From NCBI GenBank assembly GCA_029215795.1, contig JARDYH010000002.1, forward strand, positions 44,004,001 to 44,068,000: a stretch of DNA of 64,000 bases, given 5' to 3'. The position numbers were made by a program, and so were the translations under genes. This DNA comes from Anniella stebbinsi (taxonomy: Eukaryota > Chordata > Lepidosauria > Squamata > Anniellidae). Below, piece after piece: positions 1 through 9,833 of the stretch (its first letter is position 1; the number at the start of each line of letters is the position of its first letter). The notes under the pieces were generated by a model. That model had not been told where the DNA came from. It searched no databases and was given only the letters and a program-made list of their open reading frames with translations.

Positions 1-727
1 AGTTTTTTCTCTCTCTACCCTGGAAAAAAACAATTGTACTATAGCAGATAAAAGAGTCTATTCAGTTCCCATGAAACCTATCATGCTTCAAAGACTCAGT
101 CACATCCACTTTCGTAGTCCATTGAGGAGGGTTATTTCCAAAGCATAGCCAACAGCTTAATATAAAGGTTTCTACATCTTACTGATGTATCTCAACCACC
201 ATTATATATTTTTCTCCAATCTTTTTTAAAGACCATGTGTTATGGCACCATAAAATGGAATACAAATTACAATGTCCTTGTCCAAGCTTGAAACCACTAT
301 TACCTCACCCACTCTTGCCATGATATTCTCGGCACCCTCAGTAATGGCAAGTTCTCAGCAAGGCAACTCTTCCATATAAACAAACATTACAATAAGATAA
401 CAGCCTTTGAATAATGGCATGTGACTGCTATATGGGAAAGCAATCCTCTACACATACAAAAATACAAAATCCTTAGCCAATCCATGCTGTGAGAAATATG
501 GCAATTAAGACTCTAAGTGCCCATCAAAATTCATCCACTTTCAGCTGATCCTACGTATGCTTACTCAAAAGCAAATCCCACCAAGTTCAATGAGACTTAC
601 TCCCAAATAAGTATGCAAAGGATTGCAGCCAGAGTTTCGTTGTAAAGAAAGTTGATGTAAGATTATTAAAGCTAAGAACTTCTTATTGAATGGGTGACGG
701 TTAAAATATCAACAATAAGGTTCTCAC
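1..727 (-). other. EDIL3: EDIL3 intron 3, partial
   Basis: This sequence lies downstream of the microexon donor on the minus strand. The next EGF-coding exon is not recognisable here, so the intron continues beyond the window. Apart from one short palindromic repeat at 547-630, no feature was seen. Confidence 0.8.
547..630. repeat. Short palindromic dispersed repeat (family P), copy 1
   Basis: This roughly 80-bp sequence begins like GATCCTA and ends like AGGATTGCAGCC, with a core resembling CAAGTTCAATGAGACTTACTC. Similar segments occur at about 981-1072, 5003-5083, 15395-15482, 52917-52985, 53128-53197, 53741-53825 and 60270-60350. The ends are roughly complementary, so it looks like a very small, old MITE. 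The family is not named here. Confidence 0.55.
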
Positions 728-754
728 CTGCTGATGTTGGCTCTTCATCTAGTG
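728..754 (-). CDS. EDIL3: EDIL3 microexon (27 nt) between EGF1 and EGF2
   Basis: On the minus strand the sequence reads CTGTTCACAG, then 27 nt, then GTGAGAA, which gives a canonical acceptor and donor. Entered in phase 1 from the upstream exon, it encodes ALDEEPTSAG, completed by the flanking exons. This matches the human EDIL3 linker ASDEEEPTSAG with one glutamate fewer (27 nt instead of 30 nt). From knowledge of the family, this short acidic linker joins the first and second EGF-like repeats and is skipped in a known human isoform. Its length being a multiple of three allows skipping without a frameshift. The upstream pyrimidine tract is a simple repeat (see 764-800). The short length limits the match, but phase, splice sites and gene order all agree. 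Confidence 0.88.
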
Positions 755-762
755 CTGTGAAC

Positions 763-763
<1 letters not shown>

Positions 764-800
<37 letters not shown>
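764..800 (-). repeat. (GAAA)n / (TTTC)n microsatellite forming the microexon polypyrimidine tract
   Basis: Nine GAAA units plus a G on the plus strand read as TTTC repeats on the EDIL3 sense strand, ending 9 nt before the microexon's first base. It is the only pyrimidine-rich stretch at this 3' splice site, so it should serve as the U2AF-binding tract. It also contains many UCUU tetramers, which are binding motifs of PTBP1. The regulatory role is inference. Confidence 0.8.
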
Positions 801-980
801 TTGAGTTAAAAGTACACTGAAGGAATTCAAAGCATTTAAATGAATAGCACTCTATTTTTAAAATTGCTGGCATTTTGAAACTGTAATTATCAAAACAAAG
901 GCACAATGTATATGCTCTATATAAATGTCTGAATATATTGAAAAATAATCATTTTCACTTTTTCTTTTAAAGGTAATTTA

Positions 981-1072
981 GGCTGCAGTCTTAAACACAC
1001 TCATTAGAGAGCAAGTCACATTTAACTTACAGAGACTTACTTCTGAGTAAGCATATTTCAGATTATGCTGTT
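981..1072. repeat. Short palindromic dispersed repeat (family P), copy 2
   Basis: It begins GGCTGCAGTCTTAAACACAC and contains ACTTACTTCTGAGTAAGCAT, matching the family core seen at 5003-5083 and 60270-60350. It is degenerate towards its right end. Confidence 0.5.
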
Positions 1073-1511
1073 AATTTAAAATATAATCAGATTGCTCTTT
1101 GACAGTGCCGGCTCCAGTTTTTTGAGGCCCATTGGGCAACACACCTTCAATGGGCCCCTCCCTCAGTGAGGCTACCTTCTCACCACCATTGTTACCAATT
1201 GCTATTGTTCTTTGCTTGCTTTGCTACCACTTGCTTGTTTGAGAAGCAGAGAACCAATGAGCGAATAGGTCATGTAATCTACTGCTCCTCCTTTTCACCA
1301 TCACCGTTGTCTAGACCAGATGGACAAGCAGGTTGTAATGGTGAAGGGAAGGACCAGCTCCAGTGGGTTTGTTTCAGTAGGACCCTGCTAAGATATAATC
1401 CATCAGCAGGTGCTTAATCATTTCTGCACTTGATGCCAACCCGGCTCCTTGAGTATTTAAATGAAAATGCATGATTAATAACTATGGAACACCATAGCAA
1501 GTCCAGTTCGG

Positions 1512-1810
1512 TAAGCTGACCATATGAAAAGGAGGACAGGGCTCATGTATCTTTAACAACTGTGTTGAAAAGGGAATTTCACCAGGTGTCACTTGTATGC
1601 ATGCAGCACCAGGTGAAATTCCCTCTTTAGCTGCAGGAGCCCAGCTCTCTTGACTAGATACAAAAGAGGGCAGGGTTCCTGCAGCTTTAACTATTGTGAT
1701 GAAGAGAGAATTTCACCAGGTGCTGCATGCATACAAATGACACCTGCTGAAATTCCCTTTTCTATACAATTGTTAAAGATACAGGAGCCCTGTTCTCCTT
1801 TCCATGTGGT
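1512..1810. mobile_element. hAT-like foldback MITE (family A), diverged copy
   Basis: Two inverted arms share AGGGCTC...CTTTAACAACTGT...GGGAATTTCACC and its complement. The same arms occur in better-preserved copies at 32657-33755 and 50862-51186, which have 8-bp target duplications. This copy has worn ends, and no duplication could be placed. Confidence 0.65.
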
Positions 1811-1847
1811 TAAAAGTCTGGACAGCACATCATCATCATCAACATGA

Positions 1848-1989
1848 CTGATAGCTCCCAGTCGAATTTTAAAATGTCTTTACTGTTATTTTAATATTAT
1901 ATTCATTTTATATGTTTTAATCAGTTTTATGTATTTTATAGTATTTTTGTATTCAGTGTTGTTCTCCGCCTCGATTCAGAGGGAGAGGC

Positions 1990-2039
<50 letters not shown>

Positions 2040-2065
2040 TATGTGTGTGTGTGTGTGTGTGTGTA
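1848..2065 (+). repeat. L2-type LINE 3' end followed by (TA)n(TG)n microsatellite
   Basis: An AT-rich segment with GTTGTTCTCCGCCTCGATTC and GGGAGAGGCGGGATAT is closely similar to the 3' end of the L2-clade LINE at 30601-30745. The tail has become a TA/TG dinucleotide run from 1993 to 2065. Confidence 0.65.
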
Positions 2066-5000
2066 ATAGGTCACCCTAGGGAAAAGAGTGGAAAAAGTTG
2101 TTTCACATGAAGACTTTAGATGATGGTCAGCATTTCCTGCCTTTGATTACAAATAACAGCTATTATTTGGATAATTATTATCCTTTTGCTTTATATACAA
2201 AGAAAAGCCTCAAGTCTCAATGCACATATGAAAGAAAACCATGGCAATTGTGCCATATTTTTAAGAGATTTGGGAAAAACAAGAGAAACATTACATGAAT
2301 ATCAGACACTCTGAAATAATAAATTTAATAAAGGATTAGAAAAGTATTCTGCATATATAAGGTGGAAATATCATTTATCTATTATCTTTGCATTCTCAAT
2401 TTACCTTGATTGAAATATTCATGAAATTATATTTTCAGTTTCTGTAATTTTGGTTCAGTGATTCAGAGAAGGAAATTATGAATCAGTTTCTAAGCTGACA
2501 CCATATGGGAATGATATTGCACAGAGGATATATGTGCAGTTTGATTAACAGAATCTGTTAAAGCTTAAAGGAAAGTTTCCAAACCAACATTCCACTAGTC
2601 CCTTCAGTTTGTTAAAAGTCTGGACAGCACTTCTTCGAAGATCTAATAATGAAGTCTGCTCCTGCACTACTGTATGCTCGAATTTTTCTGCTTTTGCCTC
2701 ATGGGTTTTCAAACATACCATTTCTAAGGCCAGAAAACTTTTCCATAAAATATGAATTATATTTGCTGCATGTATATAACTCTTGGGTAGCTCAGGTCAG
2801 GGTTCTATGTATTATTGCATACGACAATTACACTGGTCACTGGGGTTACTTCTAATTGCATGTTGGGAAACATTCTTTCCTAGAGATGTCAGAAACAAAC
2901 CATCAAGACTGATGAAATTTTGGCTGGACTGCTTTCAGGCTTCCCTTCGTTTTTTGATTAAACTTTCTGAAAGGGTTTTCTTTAAAAAAAAGAAAAGAAA
3001 AGAAACAGGGCAATAAATGGATTTGTTATTCAGACAGTGGAGGAACACCACACATTTTATGCCAAACTGAAATGCTTGATTCCAGTATACAGGTATCATA
3101 AGGGGAATGAACAATGGCTAGGCATGAAATGTTTGAATTAAAGATGCTCACATCTGAATCAATGAATGATTGGAAGGGGTCAGTCAAAGTTATTGCACAA
3201 CAGCTAGAAAATAACAATTGGCACACCCATGCAAAACATCCTGATTCCCAAGTGTGCAAATTGATCGTTTTTACACCCCTCACTCTAAATTTGGGACATG
3301 AAGTCTACCTCATGATAGCAACCAGTACTAAAGACGATGGCCAAACAAGAAAATATGAGGAAATGGTGTTTCATGACACATCCCACTCTTCCATGATGGA
3401 GTCCTGATGAAAAAAACCCTCCTCCAAACAAGAATTCTTACCAAATGGCAGCTTTCTTGTCAGAGTGAATGACAACTTAGGAGACCACAGTGCAGGAACA
3501 GGGGTGGGGGGAGAGAAAGAAGGGTTAACTACCTTCTTTTTGTGCCATGGAAGCCCAACATTGAATGGACCCCTTCCATGCCCGATATTGGTTCAAACGT
3601 GCAAAATCCCACCCTCCATTGCTGAGCCTTATATATGGTCAAGGCGTCAAAAAGGGAAATATTTGTATGAGTAATGCCCCTCCTGAGCTGGGGAGGGGGA
3701 AACTGGCAATAGACACAAAGCAGCAGGAAGCTCTCATGTGCAAACTCCATTGAAATGAATGGAAGAAGTGCAAGACCACTAACTATGGTTTTTGCTCATT
3801 TCCCATTCATTTCAATTTTGGATGAGCAGTATAATGTCTTGGTATATTGTACTTAATATTGTTAGAAACAGGAGCCAGTACTTCTATTTGCAATCTAAAC
3901 AGCAGTCCTGGAAAGTACAGGATAACACCAGGCACATTTAGAATGGCTGTCATGGAAAGGTGAAGACTTAATTTGAGCTGTCAGCCCCACATTTCTGAAT
4001 AACTGGCATAGCAAAGTGCAAAATATGTATGAAAATTAAATATGAATATGAGTGATATCAAAATCTCACAAATTTAATGCACATTGAGTTGTGGACTGGG
4101 TTTTTTTTCTTCAAAGGAAATCATCACTAGCAATTCTCCTGCTACACATGACAGGTTTCCTTTATTACAGGTAGCTTGATAAGTCAAGTTCAGATGGGCA
4201 AAAAGCAATTTTAATAAACTTTGATTTCAGACCTTACTTTAAAAACACATCAAACAGCAATGCCTTAAATTTAATTCACTGAGATACAGACAATTATCAA
4301 TGATGTAGAGCAGGATACAAAAAGCTACTCTAGTCATTTTTTTAACCTTTTAACTTAGAATAACAAACTCCCCAGATGGGCAAACTCCCCTGTGCCCTGT
4401 TTGCGCTCTGCTCACTGGACCCCCACTGGTTGCCTGACCATGGCATGCATGCAGGGTGAGCTGCCAGATGGTCCACAGACACCCAGTGCGAGATTGCATT
4501 TTTTTCCCCACGAGCTACAAAATCATGGCTGGGAATAGTTACAGAAATTGTGATTTGTGCAAAATTGCAGCCATAAATAGCACAATTTGCATAAAAATGC
4601 AGGCAAAAGGACCATTTATGTCTGCAATAAACAGTCACAGTATAGTATGAATGGAAAAATGAGACACAAGAAACCAAAACTGACAAATCCATCCATCCCT
4701 AATATTGAAGACCAAATTTTCAACATGATGGGTTGCATCCAATGATGTCTTTCTCTTTGATCCAGTGGAAGCTTTTATGAATGGATAGGGAGAGAGGTTG
4801 GAGGGCTCTTTCAATATTTCTAGGCTCTATAACTTGGCTGAATTTTTTGCAATCTTCTATGTCTAGCATATTAAAAATAGTCTTGCATATTAAAAATAGT
4901 ATGATAAGGACTAGAGAAAGGATGGAGGTGTGACCAAGGTGGTTTCTACATAACCCACTAAACAACTTCTGATGAGCATGCAAAACCTGTAAAGGAAATT
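2066..5000. other. Intronic sequence without recognised features
   Basis: The stretch is AT-rich and holds only short ORFs with no recognisable domain. No splice-bounded coding segment, RNA gene or clear repeat was identified. Confidence 0.5.
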
Positions 5001-5002
5001 AA

Positions 5003-5083
5003 GGCTCAATCCTATACCTGGAAGTAAGACCTATGGAACTCAACTGGACATGCTTCTGAGTAGACATGAATAGGATTGCACTG
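5003..5083. repeat. Short palindromic dispersed repeat (family P), copy 3
   Basis: It begins CTCAATCCTATACC and ends GAATAGGATTGCACTG, which are complementary ends. Its middle contains GGAAGTAAGACCTATGG and TTCTGAGTAGACATG. This is one of the clearest members of the family. Confidence 0.6.
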
Positions 5084-5091
5084 TGACAAAG

Positions 5092-5320
5092 CCTTCCCCA
5101 ACCTCAGGCTGAGACTGCTGGCAGTTGACATCCAAACCTCTGGAGGGCATCAGGTTGAGGAAGACTTCCCTGACACATATCCCTACTAAGTAATAATAGA
5201 CTGTTAATCAAGGGTGGGGAACATGTGGTCCTCCAAATGTTGTTGGATTACAACTCCCATCATCCCTGAGCATTGTCCATGCTGGCCGGAGCTGGTGGGA
5301 GTTTGAATTCACATATCTAA
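5092..5320. repeat. Degenerate small MITE-like repeats
   Basis: A segment from 5092 to 5172 starts CCTTCCCCAACCTCAGG and ends with the rough complement GGTTGAGGAAG, like the clearer palindrome at 19361-19463. It is followed at about 5210-5310 by TGGATTACAACTCCCATCATCCC, similar to the middle of the same repeat type. Confidence 0.4.
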
Positions 5321-5339
5321 ATGTCCCCACCTTTGCTAT

Positions 5340-6160
5340 AAATACAGCAATACCTTTGAACTGACTCTCATTGAGCACATGTCCCCTTTAGGTTAAATAT
5401 TTTCATATTAGATTCTAAGAAATGCTGTTTCCCTTATTTCTATTTCTGCAACGAATGAATGTTTACAATGTGGGAGACAATGTGGAAATAATTGATAGTT
5501 CACTCAATTGTACATTCTGGCTAAGCAAAAACCCGATGAAGCCACAGGTAGAAAATTGCCCTGTCTTAACTTGAAGGTGTGCTTTAAATGATGTGCATTA
5601 TTTTAATAAGGGATGGAGAAGTCATTTCCTTAAGTGGTTCACAGAAGTGTAGTATTGACTAAACATGTTCTTAGCATTTAGTTGTTTTATTAATACTTTG
5701 GTAGAAGTGACAGCCGTCATATAAGCAACCATAGAAAACATATAATGAAGCAAAAAAAAGAGGGTAAATATCTCATTCAAGGATACTATCCTTATGGCAA
5801 TATTCCAGATTCTAGCTGGTATTTCTGAAAAGGTTTCGTAATTGCTTTCATTATAGTCAACATCAAGCTCCACTAGTGTGGAAACGAACAGAATTTTGGG
5901 ATCTTAATGTTGACACTCTTATTTTGAAGAAAAAGCAGTCATGGGCCTCCGATCCAGTGCCACACATACAGATTGGGAATGTGTGTCTGATTTCCACACA
6001 AACACCAATCCAGACTGGGAGTGGGGCACTGTGTGAGGGCACTGCAACTGTTTGTCCTTCAAAATAAAGCAAATTAAATAAATCAATCAAGGAATTAAGC
6101 TGACTTTTAAAAACAATGTAATTAACACAATATGTGATTTGGTCTTAGACTAGAAAGAAT
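5340..6160. other. Intronic sequence without recognised features
   Basis: No gene, RNA or classified repeat was recognised in this AT-rich stretch. Confidence 0.4.
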
Positions 6161-6163
6161 GCT

Positions 6164-6551
6164 GTCACATTCCTCCAACTGCAGTCTCCTGGTGGACAGG
6201 GTGGCTCTTTTGCCCTTGGCCAAGGGGAGAGTAGAAACCACCATCTACACAGGCAGAGGGTAGGATGGAATGGGAGGCAGGGGCGGGAAACCGAAAACCT
6301 GAGGCATCCTTGCTCTGTCATCTTTCTCCTTTTGACCTTGTCAACCGCCTGCCCTCTTAGTGTGGGGTGACTGGTTGCTGTTACCAGGAACATGTAGGGC
6401 GTTTTTTAAATCTTCTGGCCTATGCCACCCTGGCTTGGAACTGAGGCTGTTTTGGGCAATGCTGAATCAGGTAGTTGGCAGGTGCAACCTGGGCTTTTGA
6501 GGCAGCTTGGGATGTCTGTCCCTGAGAGTACCCTGAAGCCCCATTTTGGAT
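6164..6551. repeat. Unclassified GC-richer segment split by the Gmr1-like insertion (left part)
   Basis: This segment and 12434-12735 are richer in GC than the surrounding intron and were one sequence before the retrotransposon inserted at the GAAGG target. The composition suggests an older repeat, perhaps an LTR, but no ends or target duplication could be placed. Confidence 0.3.
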
Positions 6552-6556
6552 GAAGG
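6552..6556. repeat. Target-site duplication GAAGG, left copy
   Basis: GAAGG immediately precedes the TGTAAGGG end of the LTR. The identical pentamer follows the other LTR at 12429-12433. Confidence 0.95.
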
Positions 6557-7105
6557 TGTAAGGGAGGAACTGCCCTGGGGCAATTCTCCTGTCAGGATGT
6601 GCAGAACTCAGAGACACAAACCAGGACTCACGTAGTTCTTTAAGCAGCTTTATTCATCAAAAGAACAGGTTCAGCGGTCTAAAAACAATTCTCTACAGCA
6701 AGGCCCATCGATGCCAACCCGAGACCAGTGGCCTGCCTCTCCAGTGCGACTAACTCTTGGCATCACCTTCCCCACCAAGACCAGCCCCTTCTTCCCGGTT
6801 AGGGTTTTTGTCCCCTTTCCTTGGAATGTTCCCCCTCCCATTCCGGCGCCAGAGCTCATCTCTTCTTCACACCTCCTCCGCTGGCCTTGAAGTTTTTACA
6901 GCCTGCGATAGCCCCGGCCTTCCTGCTCTGGAGTCCTTGAATCCCTTATCTCCTCCCAGGTGGCAGCTCAGGGCCGTTTGTCTTTCTAATTGCTACAGCG
7001 GTATGTTCCTACTCTAACCAGTCCTCTCAGCTATCTATACTACTTCCCCCCCCCAGCCTTCACTCTCATTCTCCAACCAGCGCAGTCTATCTGAACTCCT
7101 TTACA
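6557..7105 (-). repeat. 3' LTR of the Gmr1-like element (549 bp)
   Basis: It runs on the minus strand from TGTAAAGG to CCTTACA and matches 11879-12428 base for base except for one C fewer in the run near 7045-7053. It contains the sense AATAAA polyadenylation hexamer at 6654-6649. The last codons and the stop of the RNase H frame lie inside its first bases. Confidence 0.95.
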
Positions 7106-7899
7106 CCTCCCCCCTTAAGATGGAACTGAGGGGGTTTCGCCCTCCCTACTCTAGGCTCCAGCCTCTTTCTCTCTCTCTCTCTTGCTTCTCTCAATGCACT
7201 CTCAGTTCCATCTCCACTTTCTCTTGTTCTCTCTAGCTCCCGCTCTGTTGGTTGGGTCTCCAAGTACTGACGTGACAATCCATCTGCCACCACGTTCTCC
7301 TTCCCCTTAATGTGTTTAACCGTGAATTCATAGTCCTGTAAGGCTAAACTCCACCTCAACAACTTCTGGTTGGTGTTTTTCACTCTAGCCAGCCAGCACA
7401 ACGGGGAATGGTCGGTCTGCAACAGAAAGGGGCGCCCCCACAAATACGGCCGTAACTTCTTAATGGCCCATACGATGGCCAGGCACTCCTTCTCAATAGT
7501 AGCCAGGGCTTTCTCTCGTGGCAACAGTTTTTTACTGATGAAGGCAATGGGGTGCATCTGTCCGTTTCTATCTTCCTGCAACAACACCCCCCCTAGCCCC
7601 CTTTCAGAGGCATCCGTCTGTAAGACGAACGGTTGGTCAAAATCGGGCGCTTGTAACACTGGGCGCCTCCTCAAACAGCGCTTGAGGCTTTCAAACGCTT
7701 GCTGGCACTGCGCTGTCCACTGCACTCTAACCGGCTGTCGTTTCCGACAGAGGTCCGTAAGGGGGGCCGCTAGAGCCCCAAAGTCTGGCACAAACCGCCT
7801 GTAATACCCGGCCAATCCCAGGAAGGACTGCACCTGTTTCTTTGTCTGGGGCACCGGCCAGTTTTGGATAGATTCTACCTTCGCTTCCAGCGGTTTCAC
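7087..7899 (-). CDS. Gmr1-like pol: RT connection and RNase H, third frame segment
   Basis: The frame opens inside the G run at 7904-7912 that ends the RT frame, so it has no start of its own. It begins with the end of RT, including the FLGLAGYYRRFVPDF signature, then RNase H with FVLQTDASERGLGGVL, KECLAIVWAIKKLRPYL and LLQTDHSPLCWL, closing with VKGKENVVADGLSRQ-like residues (here IKGKENVVADGLSRQ). The RNase H acidic residues in TDAS, KEC and TDHS are present. A charged tail follows, and the stop lies about 19 nt inside the 3' LTR, so polypurine tract and LTR start are also coding. Confidence 0.9.
   Translation of the reverse strand: MKPLEAKVESIQNWPVPQTKKQVQSFLGLAGYYRRFVPDFGALAAPLTDLCRKRQPVRVQWTAQCQQAFESLKRCLRRRPVLQAPDFDQPFVLQTDASERGLGGVLLQEDRNGQMHPIAFISKKLLPREKALATIEKECLAIVWAIKKLRPYLWGRPFLLQTDHSPLCWLARVKNTNQKLLRWSLALQDYEFTVKHIKGKENVVADGLSRQYLETQPTERELERTRESGDGTESALREARERERKRLEPRVGRAKPPQFHLKGGGVKEFR
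7106..7116 (-). other. Polypurine tract of the Gmr1-like element
   Basis: On the minus strand AAGGGGGGAGG directly abuts the TGTAAAGG start of the 3' LTR. This is the expected place and composition for plus-strand priming. Confidence 0.85.
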
Positions 7900-9820
7900 A
7901 CTGCCCCCCCCCTACCTGGTGTCCCAAATACGTCACTTCCCCCAACCCAAATTGACACTTGGTCGCATTTACAGTCAATCCTGCTTGTTTCAAGCGCCCA
8001 AGCACCTGGGCAAGATGTTCTAAATGTTGTTCCCACGTCTGACTGTACACCGCAATGTCATCCAGGTAAACACATGAAAAAGCCCCCAAACCTCTTAGAA
8101 CCCCATCCATTAACCTTTGGAAGGAATTTGGCGCAGAGGTCAATCCGAAAGGCATTACTCGGAATTGATATAAGCCTTTCGGAGTAGCAAACGCAGTCTT
8201 CAGGGCCGATTCCTCATCTAAAGGCACCTGCCAATAGCCCTTGGTTAGATCCAATGTGGAAATGTACTTTGCCCGTCCCAGCGTCTCAATACATTCTTCG
8301 GTGCGGGGCATGGGATAGGAATCGCCCATAGATATCAAATTTAACTTCCTGAAATCTAAACAAAATCTAATTTTCCCATCTCTTTTATTTACTAACACAA
8401 TGGGGGAGGACCATGGGCTATGGCTTTCCTGTATCACTCCCAGTGCCAACATCTCGTCCACTTCTTTTTGTATAATTTCAGCATGTTTCCCTGTGATTCT
8501 ATAGTTTGGGACCCGGATGGGAGGATGATTTCCCGTGTGTATGGTATGAGTAATAAGATCGGTTCTCCCTGGCAATCCTGAAAACAATTCTTTAAATTTT
8601 TGAAGCTGTTGTTCCAGCTGCATCCGCTGGGTGGCAGTCAAAGCCTCCGAGAACGTTGCTTGCTCTAACCCGCCTTTGTGTCGATACTCTTTCAATAATT
8701 CTGCCCTGGGTCCCCCCAGGTCCACCTTCTGCACTCTCACCTCCCTTTCTCTGAACCTCTTCATCATATTTACATGGTAGACCTTGGAGCGACCCCGACC
8801 CTGTAGGGGTTTCAACAAATAGTTCACCTCATTCAAACGTTTTTCCACCACCAGAGGCCCCTCCCATCGCACAGCCAGTTTCTCTGGCTTCACGGGTTTT
8901 AACACCAGCACTTTCTCCCCTGCCTGGAACGTCCGCAGTCTGGCTTTACGATCATACCATTGTTTCTGCTCTTGCTGCGCCCGTGCCAAGTTCGTCTGCG
9001 CGGCCTCCCCCACCTCTCGAAGAATGTTTTGCAGATTTTGTATGTAACTCACTACTGAGGCAGGTTTCGTCGTCTCTCCCCCCTCCCACTTTTCTTTCAT
9101 CAAAACCAAGGGTCCCCGCAACTCCCTCCCAAACAACATTTCATTTGGGGAAAACCCCAGACTGTCCTGGGGGGCATCCCGGTAAGCAAACATCAAATAC
9201 GGTAAAGCAACGTCCCAATCCTTGTGGTGCGCCACAGCATACGCTTTTAACATTTTCCCCAAGGTCTGATTAAATCTCTCTACTAGACCATTTCCTTCAT
9301 GGTGATAGGCCGCCGAGGTGCACTGTTGTACGCCCGCCAACTTCCATAGTTCTCTCAACAGTTGGGACATAAAGCCGCCGCCCAAATCGTGCACCAATAC
9401 TTTAGGCATTCCTAAGCGAACAAACACAGACATAAGGGCTTTAGCGATCTGTTCTGCAGTAATAGAAGTCAATGGCACCGCCTCTGCATACCTGGTGGCA
9501 TAATCCACTAGCGTGAGAATATATTTTTTTCCCGCTCTCGTGGCCGGGGCAAAAGGCCCCAGGATATCTACCCCCACCTTCTCAAAAGGGACTTCCGAAA
9601 TGGGGGATGGCTGTAAAGGCGCTCGAGGATGGTCCCTTGGGTACCCCACCCGCTGGCAGGGCCCACAAGAGCTACAAAACTCTCGAATGTCCGCCGCCAC
9701 GGAGGGCCAATAAAACCCTCGGCTCACCCTTGCCAGCGTGCGCCGGATCCCCAAGTGCCCCCCCCACAACGTTTCATGCGCCGCCTCCATCACCCGAGTC
9801 CTGAAGTCCCGGGGCACCAC
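7727..9820 (-). CDS. Gmr1-like pol: integrase followed by reverse transcriptase
   Basis: The frame opens in the G run at 9839-9848. Its first codon here is GTG and it has no ATG of its own, so it is the continuation of gag-pro. Residues 15-55 form the H2C2 zinc finger (H15, H22, C52, C55). The integrase core has D85, D145 and E181 with exactly 35 residues between the last two, followed by a GPY/F-type module at about 318-355. Reverse transcriptase follows at about 440-640, with FCLDFRKLN, TLDLTKGYWQ (first catalytic Asp) and YLDD at 585-588. The residues after about 638 are read out of frame after the G run at 7904-7912. Integrase upstream of RT is reversed relative to ordinary Ty3/Gypsy. The second integrase Asp sits in HDLGGGF rather than the common DQGxxF context. 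Confidence 0.93.
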   Translation of the reverse strand: MVPRDFRTRVMEAAHETLWGGHLGIRRTLARVSRGFYWPSVAADIREFCSSCGPCQRVGYPRDHPRAPLQPSPISEVPFEKVGVDILGPFAPATRAGKKYILTLVDYATRYAEAVPLTSITAEQIAKALMSVFVRLGMPKVLVHDLGGGFMSQLLRELWKLAGVQQCTSAAYHHEGNGLVERFNQTLGKMLKAYAVAHHKDWDVALPYLMFAYRDAPQDSLGFSPNEMLFGRELRGPLVLMKEKWEGGETTKPASVVSYIQNLQNILREVGEAAQTNLARAQQEQKQWYDRKARLRTFQAGEKVLVLKPVKPEKLAVRWEGPLVVEKRLNEVNYLLKPLQGRGRSKVYHVNMMKRFREREVRVQKVDLGGPRAELLKEYRHKGGLEQATFSEALTATQRMQLEQQLQKFKELFSGLPGRTDLITHTIHTGNHPPIRVPNYRITGKHAEIIQKEVDEMLALGVIQESHSPWSSPIVLVNKRDGKIRFCLDFRKLNLISMGDSYPMPRTEECIETLGRAKYISTLDLTKGYWQVPLDEESALKTAFATPKGLYQFRVMPFGLTSAPNSFQRLMDGVLRGLGAFSCVYLDDIAVYSQTWEQHLEHLAQVLGRLKQAGLTVNATKCQFGLGEVTYLGHQVGGGQCETAGSEGRIYPKLAGAPDKETGAVLPGIGRVLQAVCARLWGSSGPPYGPLSETTAG

Positions 9821-9833
9821 CAGTTGTTTCTTC

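Noticed and set aside
1..720. Next EDIL3 EGF exon
   Set aside because: No reading frame with the cysteine pattern of EGF2 or an RGD motif was found in either orientation next to splice signals.
3114..3407. 97-codon plus-strand ORF with complex composition
   Set aside because: No family was recognised, an overlapping minus ORF is equally long, and there are no splice or promoter signals.
6757..7017. Identical 86-codon plus-strand ORFs here and at 12079-12339
   Set aside because: They are the same LTR sequence read twice on the antisense strand, not a duplicated gene.
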